NCBI GenBank assembly: GCA_958445065.1
Contig: CAUCQW010000001.1
Span: 142,997 to 206,996 of the forward strand
Reading direction: 5' to 3'
Source: an uncultured Collinsella sp.
Lineage (GTDB): Bacteria > Actinomycetota > Coriobacteriia > Coriobacteriales > Coriobacteriaceae
DNA length: 64,000 nucleotides
Each line of letters opens with the position of its first letter. Positions within the stretch are counted from its first letter, which is position 1. Under the pieces are notes generated by a model. That model was given only the letters and a program-made list of their open reading frames with translations, searched no databases and was not told the DNA's origin. The translations under genes were made by a program, and so were the position numbers. Positions 19,386 to 27,531 of the stretch are shown here, one piece after another.

Positions 19386-19420
19386 AAAAAGGGGAGAGCT
19401 CATCGAGCTCTCCTTTTTTT
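19386..19420 (+). terminator. Strong intrinsic terminator after licB, likely bidirectional
   Basis: GGAGAGCTC (19393-19401) and GAGCTCTCC (19405-19413) form a perfect 9-bp stem with a 3-nt loop, followed by seven T residues. Five A residues precede it, so it can also serve the convergent minus-strand gene ending at 19431. Confidence 0.88.
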
Positions 19421-19430
19421 AACATCATGG

Positions 19431-21572
19431 CTATTCAATTACCACGGCCTGGCTATCCATCTGTTGCCACGTACCGAAGAACACCTGGGCATTTCGCGTA
19501 ACATTGCCGTTAATCGAATCCGAAAGATAGACAATTCCCTGCTCGTCATCATAGCCTTTAAGGACTACGGCATGATTACCGCCCCACAGGCCATAGGAAT
19601 GCCCGTTATACCAACGCGCAGCATAACGGCCTCCTGGCCAACTTCCCCACTCGGTATTCCACATCTCAACAGGTTGACCACAGGTCAGTCTGTTCTTAAT
19701 GGAAGAAATTGACGAGAAAGAGACATCTTTTGCCTGCTTGCCACTTCCAGCAGCACGCAGAAAGTTATTACCAGCTATAGTAATCGCAGGGGCGACGCAT
19801 CCCATGAGACCCCCGCTATTACGCCTTGGGTTGCCATCAAAGGCGGTAACAAAATTGCCGTTGCTTCCCTTGGGCAAGTAATAATCCGCAATAATCGTCT
19901 TACCTAAACCGAAACCATAGTAGTTAAGCAAGTTTGTAAGGGCAACCGACTCACAGCCAGTAGGAAGTTCCGGGTACTGCGAATAGCACGGGACATTGAC
20001 CCAAGCGCCAACCATTGCGCCGGATGAACTGAACTTGTAGTCAATAGAGCCGATCCAATACCAACCGTTGCTCAACATTACTCCCCCACGTGCGGCATCA
20101 AGGTAATACCATGTGCCCCCAAGGGATAGCCATCCCGTTTTCATTGTGCCAGAAGAGGAATCTAGCCAGAACCAGTTACCGCCATCGTTAAGCCAGCCGG
20201 TCGCCATTCGACCATCCGAGTTAAAGTAATACCAAGACCCAGCAATTTGCTGCCATCCAGTCAGAATTACCCCATTAGCAGAACAATAATATCGAGCACC
20301 CTGACTCTCAATCCAACCAGTTCTGGCATTACCGTCGTCGTCAATCAGCTGGATTCCTGAATCGGTCATGATGCCTTTAAGGTCAATTGCACCGCTGGAT
20401 GAAGAATGATACATCCAGGACCCATCACCGTTTGACCAGCAATTGGCCATCATCTTGCCGGAACTATTAAATATGTATTCACATGATCCAATAGTTTGGA
20501 CACCCGTAGCCATGACGTACGTCGAGGGATCGAGCCAGTACCACGTACCGTTTAGGTTGAGCCAGCCGGAGGCGAGGGCGCCGGAGCCCGTCGCGTAGTA
20601 CCAGGTCCCGCCGTCGAGCACCCATCCGGTCGCCATGGCGCCGGAGGCGTTGAACCAGTACGCTGCGCCGTTACACACATGGAGGCCCGTCGCCATGGCG
20701 CCGCCCGCCTCGGGATCGAGCCAGTACCAGGAACCGCCGGTGCGAATCCAGCCGGTCGAGGCGATACCGTCAGCGAACCAGTACCAGGAGCCGTCGACGA
20801 AGCCCCAGCCGTTAAGGGGGCCGCAGCTGCCGAAGTAGCGGCGGACGCCCTGCGCGTCCGTCTGGTAGCCCGTCAGCATGGCCCCCGTCCGGGCGTCGAA
20901 GCAATAGGGCACGCCGCCGACGGATACGGGGCCGCGCGCCAGCGCGCCGGAGCCAGTCGCGTAGTACCAGGTCCCGTCGTCGAGGACCCACCCGGTCGCC
21001 ATCGCGCCGGACGAATTAAACCAGTACAGGGAGCCGTTGCACTCGTGAAAGCCCGTCGCCATGGCGTGCGTCGAGGGATCGAGCCAGTACCACGCACCGT
21101 TTAGGTTGAGCCAGCCGGAGGCCAGCGCGCCTGAGCCCGTCGCGTAGTACCAGGTCCCGCCGTCGAGCACCCATCCGGTCGCCATCGCGCCGGAGCCATT
21201 GAACCAGTATGCGGAGCCATTGCACTCATGGAGCCCGATGGCCATGGCGTGCGTCGAGGGATCGAGCCAGTACCAGGCCCCATTGGTATAGAGCCAGCCA
21301 GAATGCAACGAGACCGGATTGACTGAATCCACATAGAACCAGTTGCCGTCAAACGAATTCCAACCCAGATTCCATTTAACGGATTCTTGAGCAGGACCAT
21401 CATCGATTGAATCGGAAGGAGAAAGAGTCGAGGGGACGGATTGCCTCTCAATATCAGTAGGGATAGAGGAGCTTATGGGTTCTGCGTTCGCGATATCAAC
21501 CACACCGGGCCCAGCGAGCAGTAGGGTTGAAAGAATGATTAGGATTAATATTATTCGCTTTTTCCTTGCCAT
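19431..21572 (-). CDS. Secreted choline-binding-type repeat protein with C-terminal C39-like cysteine peptidase
   Basis: The product is 713 residues. A signal peptide (IILILIILSTLLLAGPG) precedes repeats from about residue 66 to 520, such as SGWLNLNGAWYWLDPST. The C-terminal 190 residues are a C39_2-type papain-like domain: the Cys motif ELPTGCESVALTNLL and the His motif WGGNHAVVLKGYD. Such domains cleave or bind peptides at the cell surface; the substrate is unknown. The central repeats (about 20523-21260) are GC-rich and nearly identical to those of the next gene, while both ends of the gene are AT-rich. This mosaic suggests gene conversion. Confidence 0.9.
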   Translation of the reverse strand: MARKKRIILILIILSTLLLAGPGVVDIANAEPISSSIPTDIERQSVPSTLSPSDSIDDGPAQESVKWNLGWNSFDGNWFYVDSVNPVSLHSGWLYTNGAWYWLDPSTHAMAIGLHECNGSAYWFNGSGAMATGWVLDGGTWYYATGSGALASGWLNLNGAWYWLDPSTHAMATGFHECNGSLYWFNSSGAMATGWVLDDGTWYYATGSGALARGPVSVGGVPYCFDARTGAMLTGYQTDAQGVRRYFGSCGPLNGWGFVDGSWYWFADGIASTGWIRTGGSWYWLDPEAGGAMATGLHVCNGAAYWFNASGAMATGWVLDGGTWYYATGSGALASGWLNLNGTWYWLDPSTYVMATGVQTIGSCEYIFNSSGKMMANCWSNGDGSWMYHSSSSGAIDLKGIMTDSGIQLIDDDGNARTGWIESQGARYYCSANGVILTGWQQIAGSWYYFNSDGRMATGWLNDGGNWFWLDSSSGTMKTGWLSLGGTWYYLDAARGGVMLSNGWYWIGSIDYKFSSSGAMVGAWVNVPCYSQYPELPTGCESVALTNLLNYYGFGLGKTIIADYYLPKGSNGNFVTAFDGNPRRNSGGLMGCVAPAITIAGNNFLRAAGSGKQAKDVSFSSISSIKNRLTCGQPVEMWNTEWGSWPGGRYAARWYNGHSYGLWGGNHAVVLKGYDDEQGIVYLSDSINGNVTRNAQVFFGTWQQMDSQAVVIE
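20755..21064. repeat. Long near-identical repeat, copy 1 (within the C39-domain gene)
   Basis: About 310 bp match 22169-22479 with roughly eight to ten differences by eye. The segment encodes the same run of binding modules, including GGVPYCFDARTGAMLTGYQ. It is GC-rich against AT-rich flanks. Confidence 0.85.
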
Positions 21573-21672
21573 GTGCAGCCCCCAGTAGTAACCAATTTTT
21601 ACATAAACATAGTCTACAAATGGATGGCTAAGAGCAATATGTAATTAGAAAAAAGCAATTAAAGAAGAGCTG

Positions 21673-23406
21673 CTAGCCAAGCCATACACCATTGCTAGCA
21701 AAAGAGTATTGCACCCCATCGATTTCTTGAACACCCGTAGTCATTGCGTGCGTCGTGGGGTCAAGCCAGTACCAGGCGCCGCCGACGTATGCCCAGCCGG
21801 AGGCCAGCACGCCTGATCCCGTCGCGTAGTACCAGGTGCCGCCGTCGAGGACCCAACCGGTCGCCATCGCGCCGGAGGCGTTGAACCAGTACGCGGAGCC
21901 GTTGCACTCGTGGAGCCCAGTGGCCATGGCGTGCGTCGAGGGATCGAGCCAGTACCACGCACCGTTTAGGTTGAGCCAGCCGGAGGCGAGGGCGCCGGAG
22001 CCAGTCGCGTAGTACCAGGTCCCGCCGTCGAGGACCCATCCGGTCGCCATTGCGCCGGAGCTGTTGAACCAGTATGCGGAACCGTTGCACGAATGGAGGC
22101 CCGTCGCCATGGCGCCGCCCGCGTCGGGGTCGAGCCAGTACCAGGAGCCGCCGGTGTAAAGCCAGCCGGTCGAGGCGATACCGTCAGCGAACCAATACCA
22201 GGAGCCGTCGACGAGGCCCCAGCCGTTAAGGGGACCGCAGCTGCCGAAGTAGCGGCGGACGCCCTGCGCGTCCGTCTGGTAGCCCGTCAGCATGGCCCCC
22301 GTCCGGGCGTCGAAGCAATAGGGCACGCCGCCGACGGATACGGGGCCGCGCGCCAGCGCGCCGGAGCCAGTCGCGTAGTACCAGGTCCCGCCGTCGAGGA
22401 CCCACCCGGTCGACATCGCGCCGGACGAATTAAACCAGTACAGGGAGCCGTTGCACTCGTGAAGGCCGGTAGCCATGGCACCGCCCGCGTCGGGGTCGAG
22501 CCAATACCAGGCTCCGCCCTGGCGCAACCATCCGGTATACGCTTTGCCGTCAGAGGTTGCGTAATACCAAGTGCCCTCTTTTAACTGCCAGTAATAAAGA
22601 GAGACATCAACATACGCGTAATTCATATCAACATTTCCGCTAATACCAGAAACTTTTCCGCGGCTTGTATACTGCCAAAAGCTGTAACTGGCGGTATAGT
22701 GACATTGGGAGTTGTATTGAGCAATCCAATGATCCCAAGAACCGCTCTTAAATACAGGGTCGGTCAATATATTGTTAAACCAATTTAGGTTTGCATAAAT
22801 GCCTGGCTTATATCCAGCACTAGAAATCTTATTACAGAATGTCTGAGCTCTAGATGCAATTCCGGATTGACGACCATCTGCAATAATTGTCTTGTCCTCA
22901 AGATCGTAATACACCGGTAGCCTAGGATTGTGCCCCGACAGGCAGTCAATCACCATGGACGCCTCATCGGCTGCCTGTTGATTATCAAAAGCATATGAAT
23001 AGACATAGACGCCGTAGGGAATTCCGAGTCGCTCGCACTCAGAAATATTTCGATTAAATTGATAGTCAACTCGACCGCCGAAAGACGGAGCGCCAAACCC
23101 AACGCGCAGAATAGCGAAATCGATGCCAGAAGCTTTAACTGCGTCCCAATCAATACGCCCTTGGTGCTCGCTGACGTCAATGCCCTGAGCTGTAACCCCA
23201 TCGGGAAGAGCGTCCATAGACAATAAAGCTATTCCGTCTTCTTCGGAAGAAGCATCATCTGAAACTAATTGTCCACCCTCATAACGCCAAGAATTCTCAA
23301 CCAGAGTCTGAGCAGCCTCTGCATCCGCAGGGCATACAAACATAGAAACGGGCGCAAAGAGCATCAGCACCAACAATGCCGAAAACAACTTAAGATGTTT
23401 GTTCAT
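21673..23406 (-). CDS. Secreted GH25 muramidase with C-terminal choline-binding-type repeats
   Basis: The product is 577 residues. A signal peptide covers about 1-31 (LFSALLVLMLFAPVSMF). A GH25 domain covers about 73-270, with GIDVSEHQGRIDWDAVKAS at its start, VYYDLEDKT carrying the acidic Asp/Glu pair, and FWQYTS near its end. Repeats fill residues 275-577. GH25 enzymes hydrolyse the MurNAc-GlcNAc bond of peptidoglycan; lysozyme-plus-repeat is the layout of pneumococcal and phage choline-dependent lysozymes. The domain order (catalytic first) is the reverse of its neighbours. The repeat DNA is GC-rich and shared with the C39 gene, whereas the catalytic part is AT-rich. Confidence 0.93.
   Translation of the reverse strand: MNKHLKLFSALLVLMLFAPVSMFVCPADAEAAQTLVENSWRYEGGQLVSDDASSEEDGIALLSMDALPDGVTAQGIDVSEHQGRIDWDAVKASGIDFAILRVGFGAPSFGGRVDYQFNRNISECERLGIPYGVYVYSYAFDNQQAADEASMVIDCLSGHNPRLPVYYDLEDKTIIADGRQSGIASRAQTFCNKISSAGYKPGIYANLNWFNNILTDPVFKSGSWDHWIAQYNSQCHYTASYSFWQYTSRGKVSGISGNVDMNYAYVDVSLYYWQLKEGTWYYATSDGKAYTGWLRQGGAWYWLDPDAGGAMATGLHECNGSLYWFNSSGAMSTGWVLDGGTWYYATGSGALARGPVSVGGVPYCFDARTGAMLTGYQTDAQGVRRYFGSCGPLNGWGLVDGSWYWFADGIASTGWLYTGGSWYWLDPDAGGAMATGLHSCNGSAYWFNSSGAMATGWVLDGGTWYYATGSGALASGWLNLNGAWYWLDPSTHAMATGLHECNGSAYWFNASGAMATGWVLDGGTWYYATGSGVLASGWAYVGGAWYWLDPTTHAMTTGVQEIDGVQYSFASNGVWLG
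22169..22479. repeat. Long near-identical repeat, copy 2 (within the GH25 gene)
   Basis: This is the partner of 20755-21064, in the same orientation and about 1.4 kb away. Recombination between the two would delete or fuse the C39 and GH25 genes. Only a few third-position and replacement changes separate them. Confidence 0.85.
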
Positions 23407-23671
23407 GTAAACCTCGTCATTCGCTCTTGATTGCGTCTAGCTTACAGCATAGCTATGAAAGATTCCCGAACATCTAACAGGACAAGATGCCATCTAGGAC
23501 AATAAATAGTTGGGCGCAATGCTGCAAAGAAAAGAAGAACTTACCGGCAGGGTTGAACCCGCAGGCTCATTGCCCCCTCCTCTTGCCCCCAAGAATACCG
23601 ACTTCAAATAAACTTTCAAACCAGATGTCAAAAAGGTAGGGGGCCCAGAGAGTCCCCTACAACTCGGAATT

Positions 23672-25882
23672 CTAACGAATCAGTATTACTTTCGATGGGC
23701 CCAAAGCGGTCAAACCGGAGATGCGATTTCCATAACCATCACTATGCCAGAACAAATTTTCGCTCGGCGAATTGCCCCAGAAAAAGCCAATGTGGCTATC
23801 GTCCGCATATGGGTTGTAAGGATTGAAGAACACAATGTCCCCCTTACGAGCCAAACCACTACGTAACAACTCATCAATAGAGTTGAAATAAGTCACGTTC
23901 GCACACGTATCGATAGCGTAGCCGTACCAACGATAAGCGTTTACGCAGCCGCCCCTTCCGGGACCTCCACTCCAAGGGGAATGGCTCTGCTCGGCGGCAA
24001 TGGGAGCTAAATTCCCGCCCGCCTTCATATATGCATGCGATACAAATCCACCACAATTCATGCCCGTATAACCGTCCCAACGCGGATCACCCTTTGGGTA
24101 CATGCACGTTTCCTGGCTGAGATGCGTGTCGTAGCGTGTTCCACGGTAATAGCCGTCGTTTTCGTGGCTCATAAGCCAATTGACCAAGCTGGACCTATTG
24201 ACCCCCAAAACAGAACCAGACGTATTCAACCATGCACCACTTGCATTGAAGTAATAGTCAACGCCATCGATTTTCAGCCACCCGTTAGCAAACATGGCAC
24301 CCGAAGGCTGGAGCCAGTACCACGTACCGCCGTCATTAAGCCATCCAGTTTTCATCTTGAATGTGGAAGGGTCCATCCAATACCACGCACCGTTGACATA
24401 TTGCCAACCAGACTTAAGGACACCATTGGAAGATGCGTAGTACCAAGTATTGCCACTTTCGTCAGAAGCGTCTTTCGACATAATCCAACCAGACGCCACG
24501 TTAACGACACCATTCGCATCCGCATAGAAAACCGCATCTCCAATATGAATCACACCTGGCAATGAAGACGAGTCAGTACGATCAGCGACTACAGGAGATC
24601 CATCAGATGAAGTAGGCAACGGCTCGCTCAGTGCTCCAGACGAATTCGCCCATGCCATACCATCGTTCAAGTTGATCCAGCACGAAGATGCCATTGCACC
24701 GGAATCATAAGAAAAATAGCGCTTGCTTCCTACCGCAAATTCACCAGTACGCATTGCGCCGGATACATCATCAAGGTAATACCAGGCGCTTCCGGACTTT
24801 ATCCATCGCCCTCGTTGAATAGCTCCGTTTGATGCGGCGTAATACCAAGTACCATCAGCAAGTGCCCAGCCTGTTGCCATGGCACCTGAGCTCGTAAGGA
24901 AATAGGTGGACGAGCCCACTTGCACAAAGCCCGTGAGCATAATATGGCTTCCTGGATCCAGGTAATACCAAGAATTCCCTAGAAGTAACCAACCTCCATG
25001 CAGTAAGCCGTTGGAGTCAGCGTAATACCAGTTGTTGTCAATAAGTGCCCACTGGGAGGTTAGCATGGCCCCTGAACTGTTAAAGATATAAGAGGTGCCA
25101 TTGCATTCATTCAGCCCGGTGGCCATAGAACCGTCTGCAGGATCAAGCCAGTACCAACGACCCCCATCCGAGAGCCAGCCCTTTACCAGAGCGCCAGAGC
25201 CGGAAAAATAATGCCAGACAGAAGCATCAAGATGCCATCCGATAAGCATTGCACCAGAAGAAGAGAATCCATACGTAGCTCCCCCAATCTGCAGCATCGC
25301 ATCGTGGACCATCTTGCCCTCATCATCCAGCCAATACCAGTTGCTGCCGTCTGAAAGCCAGCCTTTTACCATGGCGCCAGAACCGGAGAAATAACGCCAA
25401 GCAGAAGTGGAGCCCGTAGAATCTAGGTACCAGCCGACACGCATTGCGCCCGAAGAGGAGAAGGCATACGTCGCACCCCCGACTTGAACCAACCCATCCT
25501 GAGCCATTCGACCTTCGTCGTCGAACCAGTACCAGCTACCGTCTATATGTCTCCAAGAAGAAACAGCGATTGTTCCGTCGGACAAGCCCCAACGCCAAAA
25601 ACCAGCCCCTTCTTCGGGTGATATCCACCCCTGATGCCAAATAATTTGATTCGAAACCTCGGAAGGGGTCTCATTATCCACCTGAGAGTTCTGCTCGACA
25701 GCGAAGGTCGATTCGCGCTGAGCATCAACGCCTGACTCGACAGAAGCAATAGCAACGTTAGATGCGGGACCTTCGTCAGTGTTATTCGAATCAAGGGCGT
25801 ATAACATCGAGGGCGAACCCAAAAGGAGCCCAAAAGAAATGAGGCCCGAAAAAGCCAGCACTCCGAATGACCATTTCTTCAT
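23672..25882 (-). CDS. Secreted choline-binding-type repeat protein with C-terminal NlpC/P60-like amidase domain
   Basis: From the ATG at 25882 (preferred to a GTG at 25903 because it opens a normal signal peptide, MKKWSFGVLAFSGLIS) the product is 736 residues. An acidic linker precedes repeats at about 85-565, for example KGWLSDGSNWYWLDDEG. The last 170 residues hold a cysteine-peptidase core: GMNCGGFVSHAYMKAGG with the likely nucleophile, and DDSHIGFFWG with the likely His. This resembles NlpC/P60 and CHAP-type peptidoglycan peptidases. It differs clearly from the NlpC/P60 domain at 14314, so the two probably cut different bonds. The start lacks a clear Shine-Dalgarno sequence. Confidence 0.87.
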   Translation of the reverse strand: MKKWSFGVLAFSGLISFGLLLGSPSMLYALDSNNTDEGPASNVAIASVESGVDAQRESTFAVEQNSQVDNETPSEVSNQIIWHQGWISPEEGAGFWRWGLSDGTIAVSSWRHIDGSWYWFDDEGRMAQDGLVQVGGATYAFSSSGAMRVGWYLDSTGSTSAWRYFSGSGAMVKGWLSDGSNWYWLDDEGKMVHDAMLQIGGATYGFSSSGAMLIGWHLDASVWHYFSGSGALVKGWLSDGGRWYWLDPADGSMATGLNECNGTSYIFNSSGAMLTSQWALIDNNWYYADSNGLLHGGWLLLGNSWYYLDPGSHIMLTGFVQVGSSTYFLTSSGAMATGWALADGTWYYAASNGAIQRGRWIKSGSAWYYLDDVSGAMRTGEFAVGSKRYFSYDSGAMASSCWINLNDGMAWANSSGALSEPLPTSSDGSPVVADRTDSSSLPGVIHIGDAVFYADANGVVNVASGWIMSKDASDESGNTWYYASSNGVLKSGWQYVNGAWYWMDPSTFKMKTGWLNDGGTWYWLQPSGAMFANGWLKIDGVDYYFNASGAWLNTSGSVLGVNRSSLVNWLMSHENDGYYRGTRYDTHLSQETCMYPKGDPRWDGYTGMNCGGFVSHAYMKAGGNLAPIAAEQSHSPWSGGPGRGGCVNAYRWYGYAIDTCANVTYFNSIDELLRSGLARKGDIVFFNPYNPYADDSHIGFFWGNSPSENLFWHSDGYGNRISGLTALGPSKVILIR

Positions 25883-25962
25883 AACAGCACGGTATCCAAT
25901 CACGCAGCGGCCCCGTCGCTTCAGGGCAACGGGGCCTCAATCAAAACTAGCTCAGTAATGTG

Positions 25963-27219
25963 CTAGCCAATTTGCTGGCAGTTTTTGCACTCTCGTGAAG
26001 CGCCACGCCTCTGGGCCTCCTGAATAGAGATCTGCGAATAGCCCTTTGCGTCCTTACCAACGGTACGGCACTTATGCGTATGGTAAACATCGCTACCGTT
26101 CTTATACCAAACTAAACCGTAGCCCGGAATCCACTTGCCGTCCTCGCCGACATAGTAGGAGCCAACCCAGGCATTCGTAGCCATGGCACCGGAAGACTGG
26201 AGGTAGTAGTCGCCGACCCAGGCGTCGTGAGCCATAGCGCCGGAACCGCTAAAGTAGTACCAGGCGCCGCCGACCTGACGCCAGCCGGTGGCCATCGCGC
26301 CGGAATCGTCGAACCAGTACCAAACTCCACCAACGTTAGCCCAAGAGTTAGAGGCCATAGCGCCCGAACCTCCGAGCCAATACCACGTGCCGCCATTGCT
26401 GAGCCAGCCGGTTGCCATGGCGCCCGAACCGCTCGCATAGTACCAAGAGCCGCCTGCCAAGAACCAGCCAGTGGCCATTGCACCGGAGTCGCCGAACCAG
26501 TACCAGGAGCCGCCGAGGCTGCGCCAGCTGTTAGCGACCATGGCGCCCGAGCCGTCGAGGTAGAACCACGTACCGCCGATGTTGAGCCAGCCAGTGACCA
26601 TCGCACCGGAGGCATTAGTGTAGTACCAGGTACCCGAATCGTTGATCCAGCCAGTCAGCATGACCCCAGATTCGTTGAAATAGTACCAAGCCCCGCCGAG
26701 ATTATGCCAACCGGTCAATAGCTCACCGTCGGAGGTCGCATAGGACCACTTTCCGTAGATGGAGTCGTAGAACCAGCCACTATGCTGCATGCGGCCATCG
26801 GCGTTGGCACCAGGGGTGTTCAGGAAGTAGTTCTTGCCGTCAATCTGAACTCGGCCGTATGCCATATCATGGTTTTCGGGATAGAAGTAATACTTGTCCC
26901 CACCGATAGACTGCCAGCCCGACACCGCGGTCCCGTCAGCGCCAAAATAGTACCAGACAGCTTCGTATTCGTTATGTCACTGGTTCGTGACCATGGCGCC
27001 AGTTTCGGGATCGAAATAGCGAAGGTTGCCGTCCTCGCACCGAACGAGTCCAGTCTTCGGACGACCGTCGGAACACCATTCCGTAATCGGTCCACCGCCT
27101 CCGCCACCGCCAGCAATATCAGCAAATGAGGGCGCCGGGGCAACCGTCATGCAGGCAGCAGCAAATGCAACAACTCCCAGCACTGTTAGTCCGTGCCATC
27201 TTTCTCGAAGGTTTTTCAT
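25963..27219 (-). pseudogene. Choline-binding-type repeat protein interrupted by an in-frame TGA
   Basis: The ATG at 27219 has AAGGA seven bases upstream and encodes a signal peptide (LTVLGVVAFAAACMTVAPAPSFA) and the first repeat. After GAMVTNQ a TGA at 26977-26979 ends the frame. The same frame then continues for over 300 residues of intact repeats, such as TGWLNIGGTWFYLDGSG. The tail carries VYHTHKCRTVG and ASRECKNCQQIG, a Cys/His pattern like small metal-binding Ada-type modules. A single TGG to TGA change explains the break, since NQW suits the repeat. It could be a true pseudogene, a readthrough case or a sequencing error. No catalytic domain is present. Confidence 0.82.
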
Positions 27220-27531
27220 ACGACATCCTTTTTCCGAGATTTAAGGCTCTCTTAAGTTATTTTTAAACTATCAATTCAGTATTTCAACGGGAAATCGATA
27301 AAAGGTGTCTTTGTGACTGCAATTTAAATATGAGTCGCCACACCTCAACCGTTACGCTAAATAGCTTCTGAGTCAAACCGAGCACATAAGCGAACCAATT
27401 TAATACGGCTACCTGAAAAATCCTGACACACGTTTTCGATATGACAAGAGCTGCTTGAACGGGGAGTACTTGAACCCCACCGCCCTTGCAGCTCTTGAGG
27501 ATACTTTGCCGGAACTTGGCATTACTTCGCA
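27220..27531. other. AT-rich intergenic stretch with a nested inverted repeat
   Basis: CAAGAGCTGC (27445-27454) pairs with GCAGCTCTTG (27488-27497), and the loop contains a GGGG/CCCC pair. No T run follows. A plus-strand frame of about 40 codons ends at 27535, but it is too short to support as a gene. The stretch marks the junction between the AT-rich repeat-protein block and the GC-rich GT2 operon. Confidence 0.45.

Noticed and set aside
19431..23406. Regularly spaced direct repeats resembling a CRISPR array
   Set aside because: The periodicity is that of protein modules in open coding frames; the repeats vary and there are no unique spacers of constant length.
26977..26979. Selenocysteine insertion at the TGA
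   Set aside because: The position fits a Trp of the repeat. The protein is not a redox enzyme and no selenocysteine genes are seen in the window.
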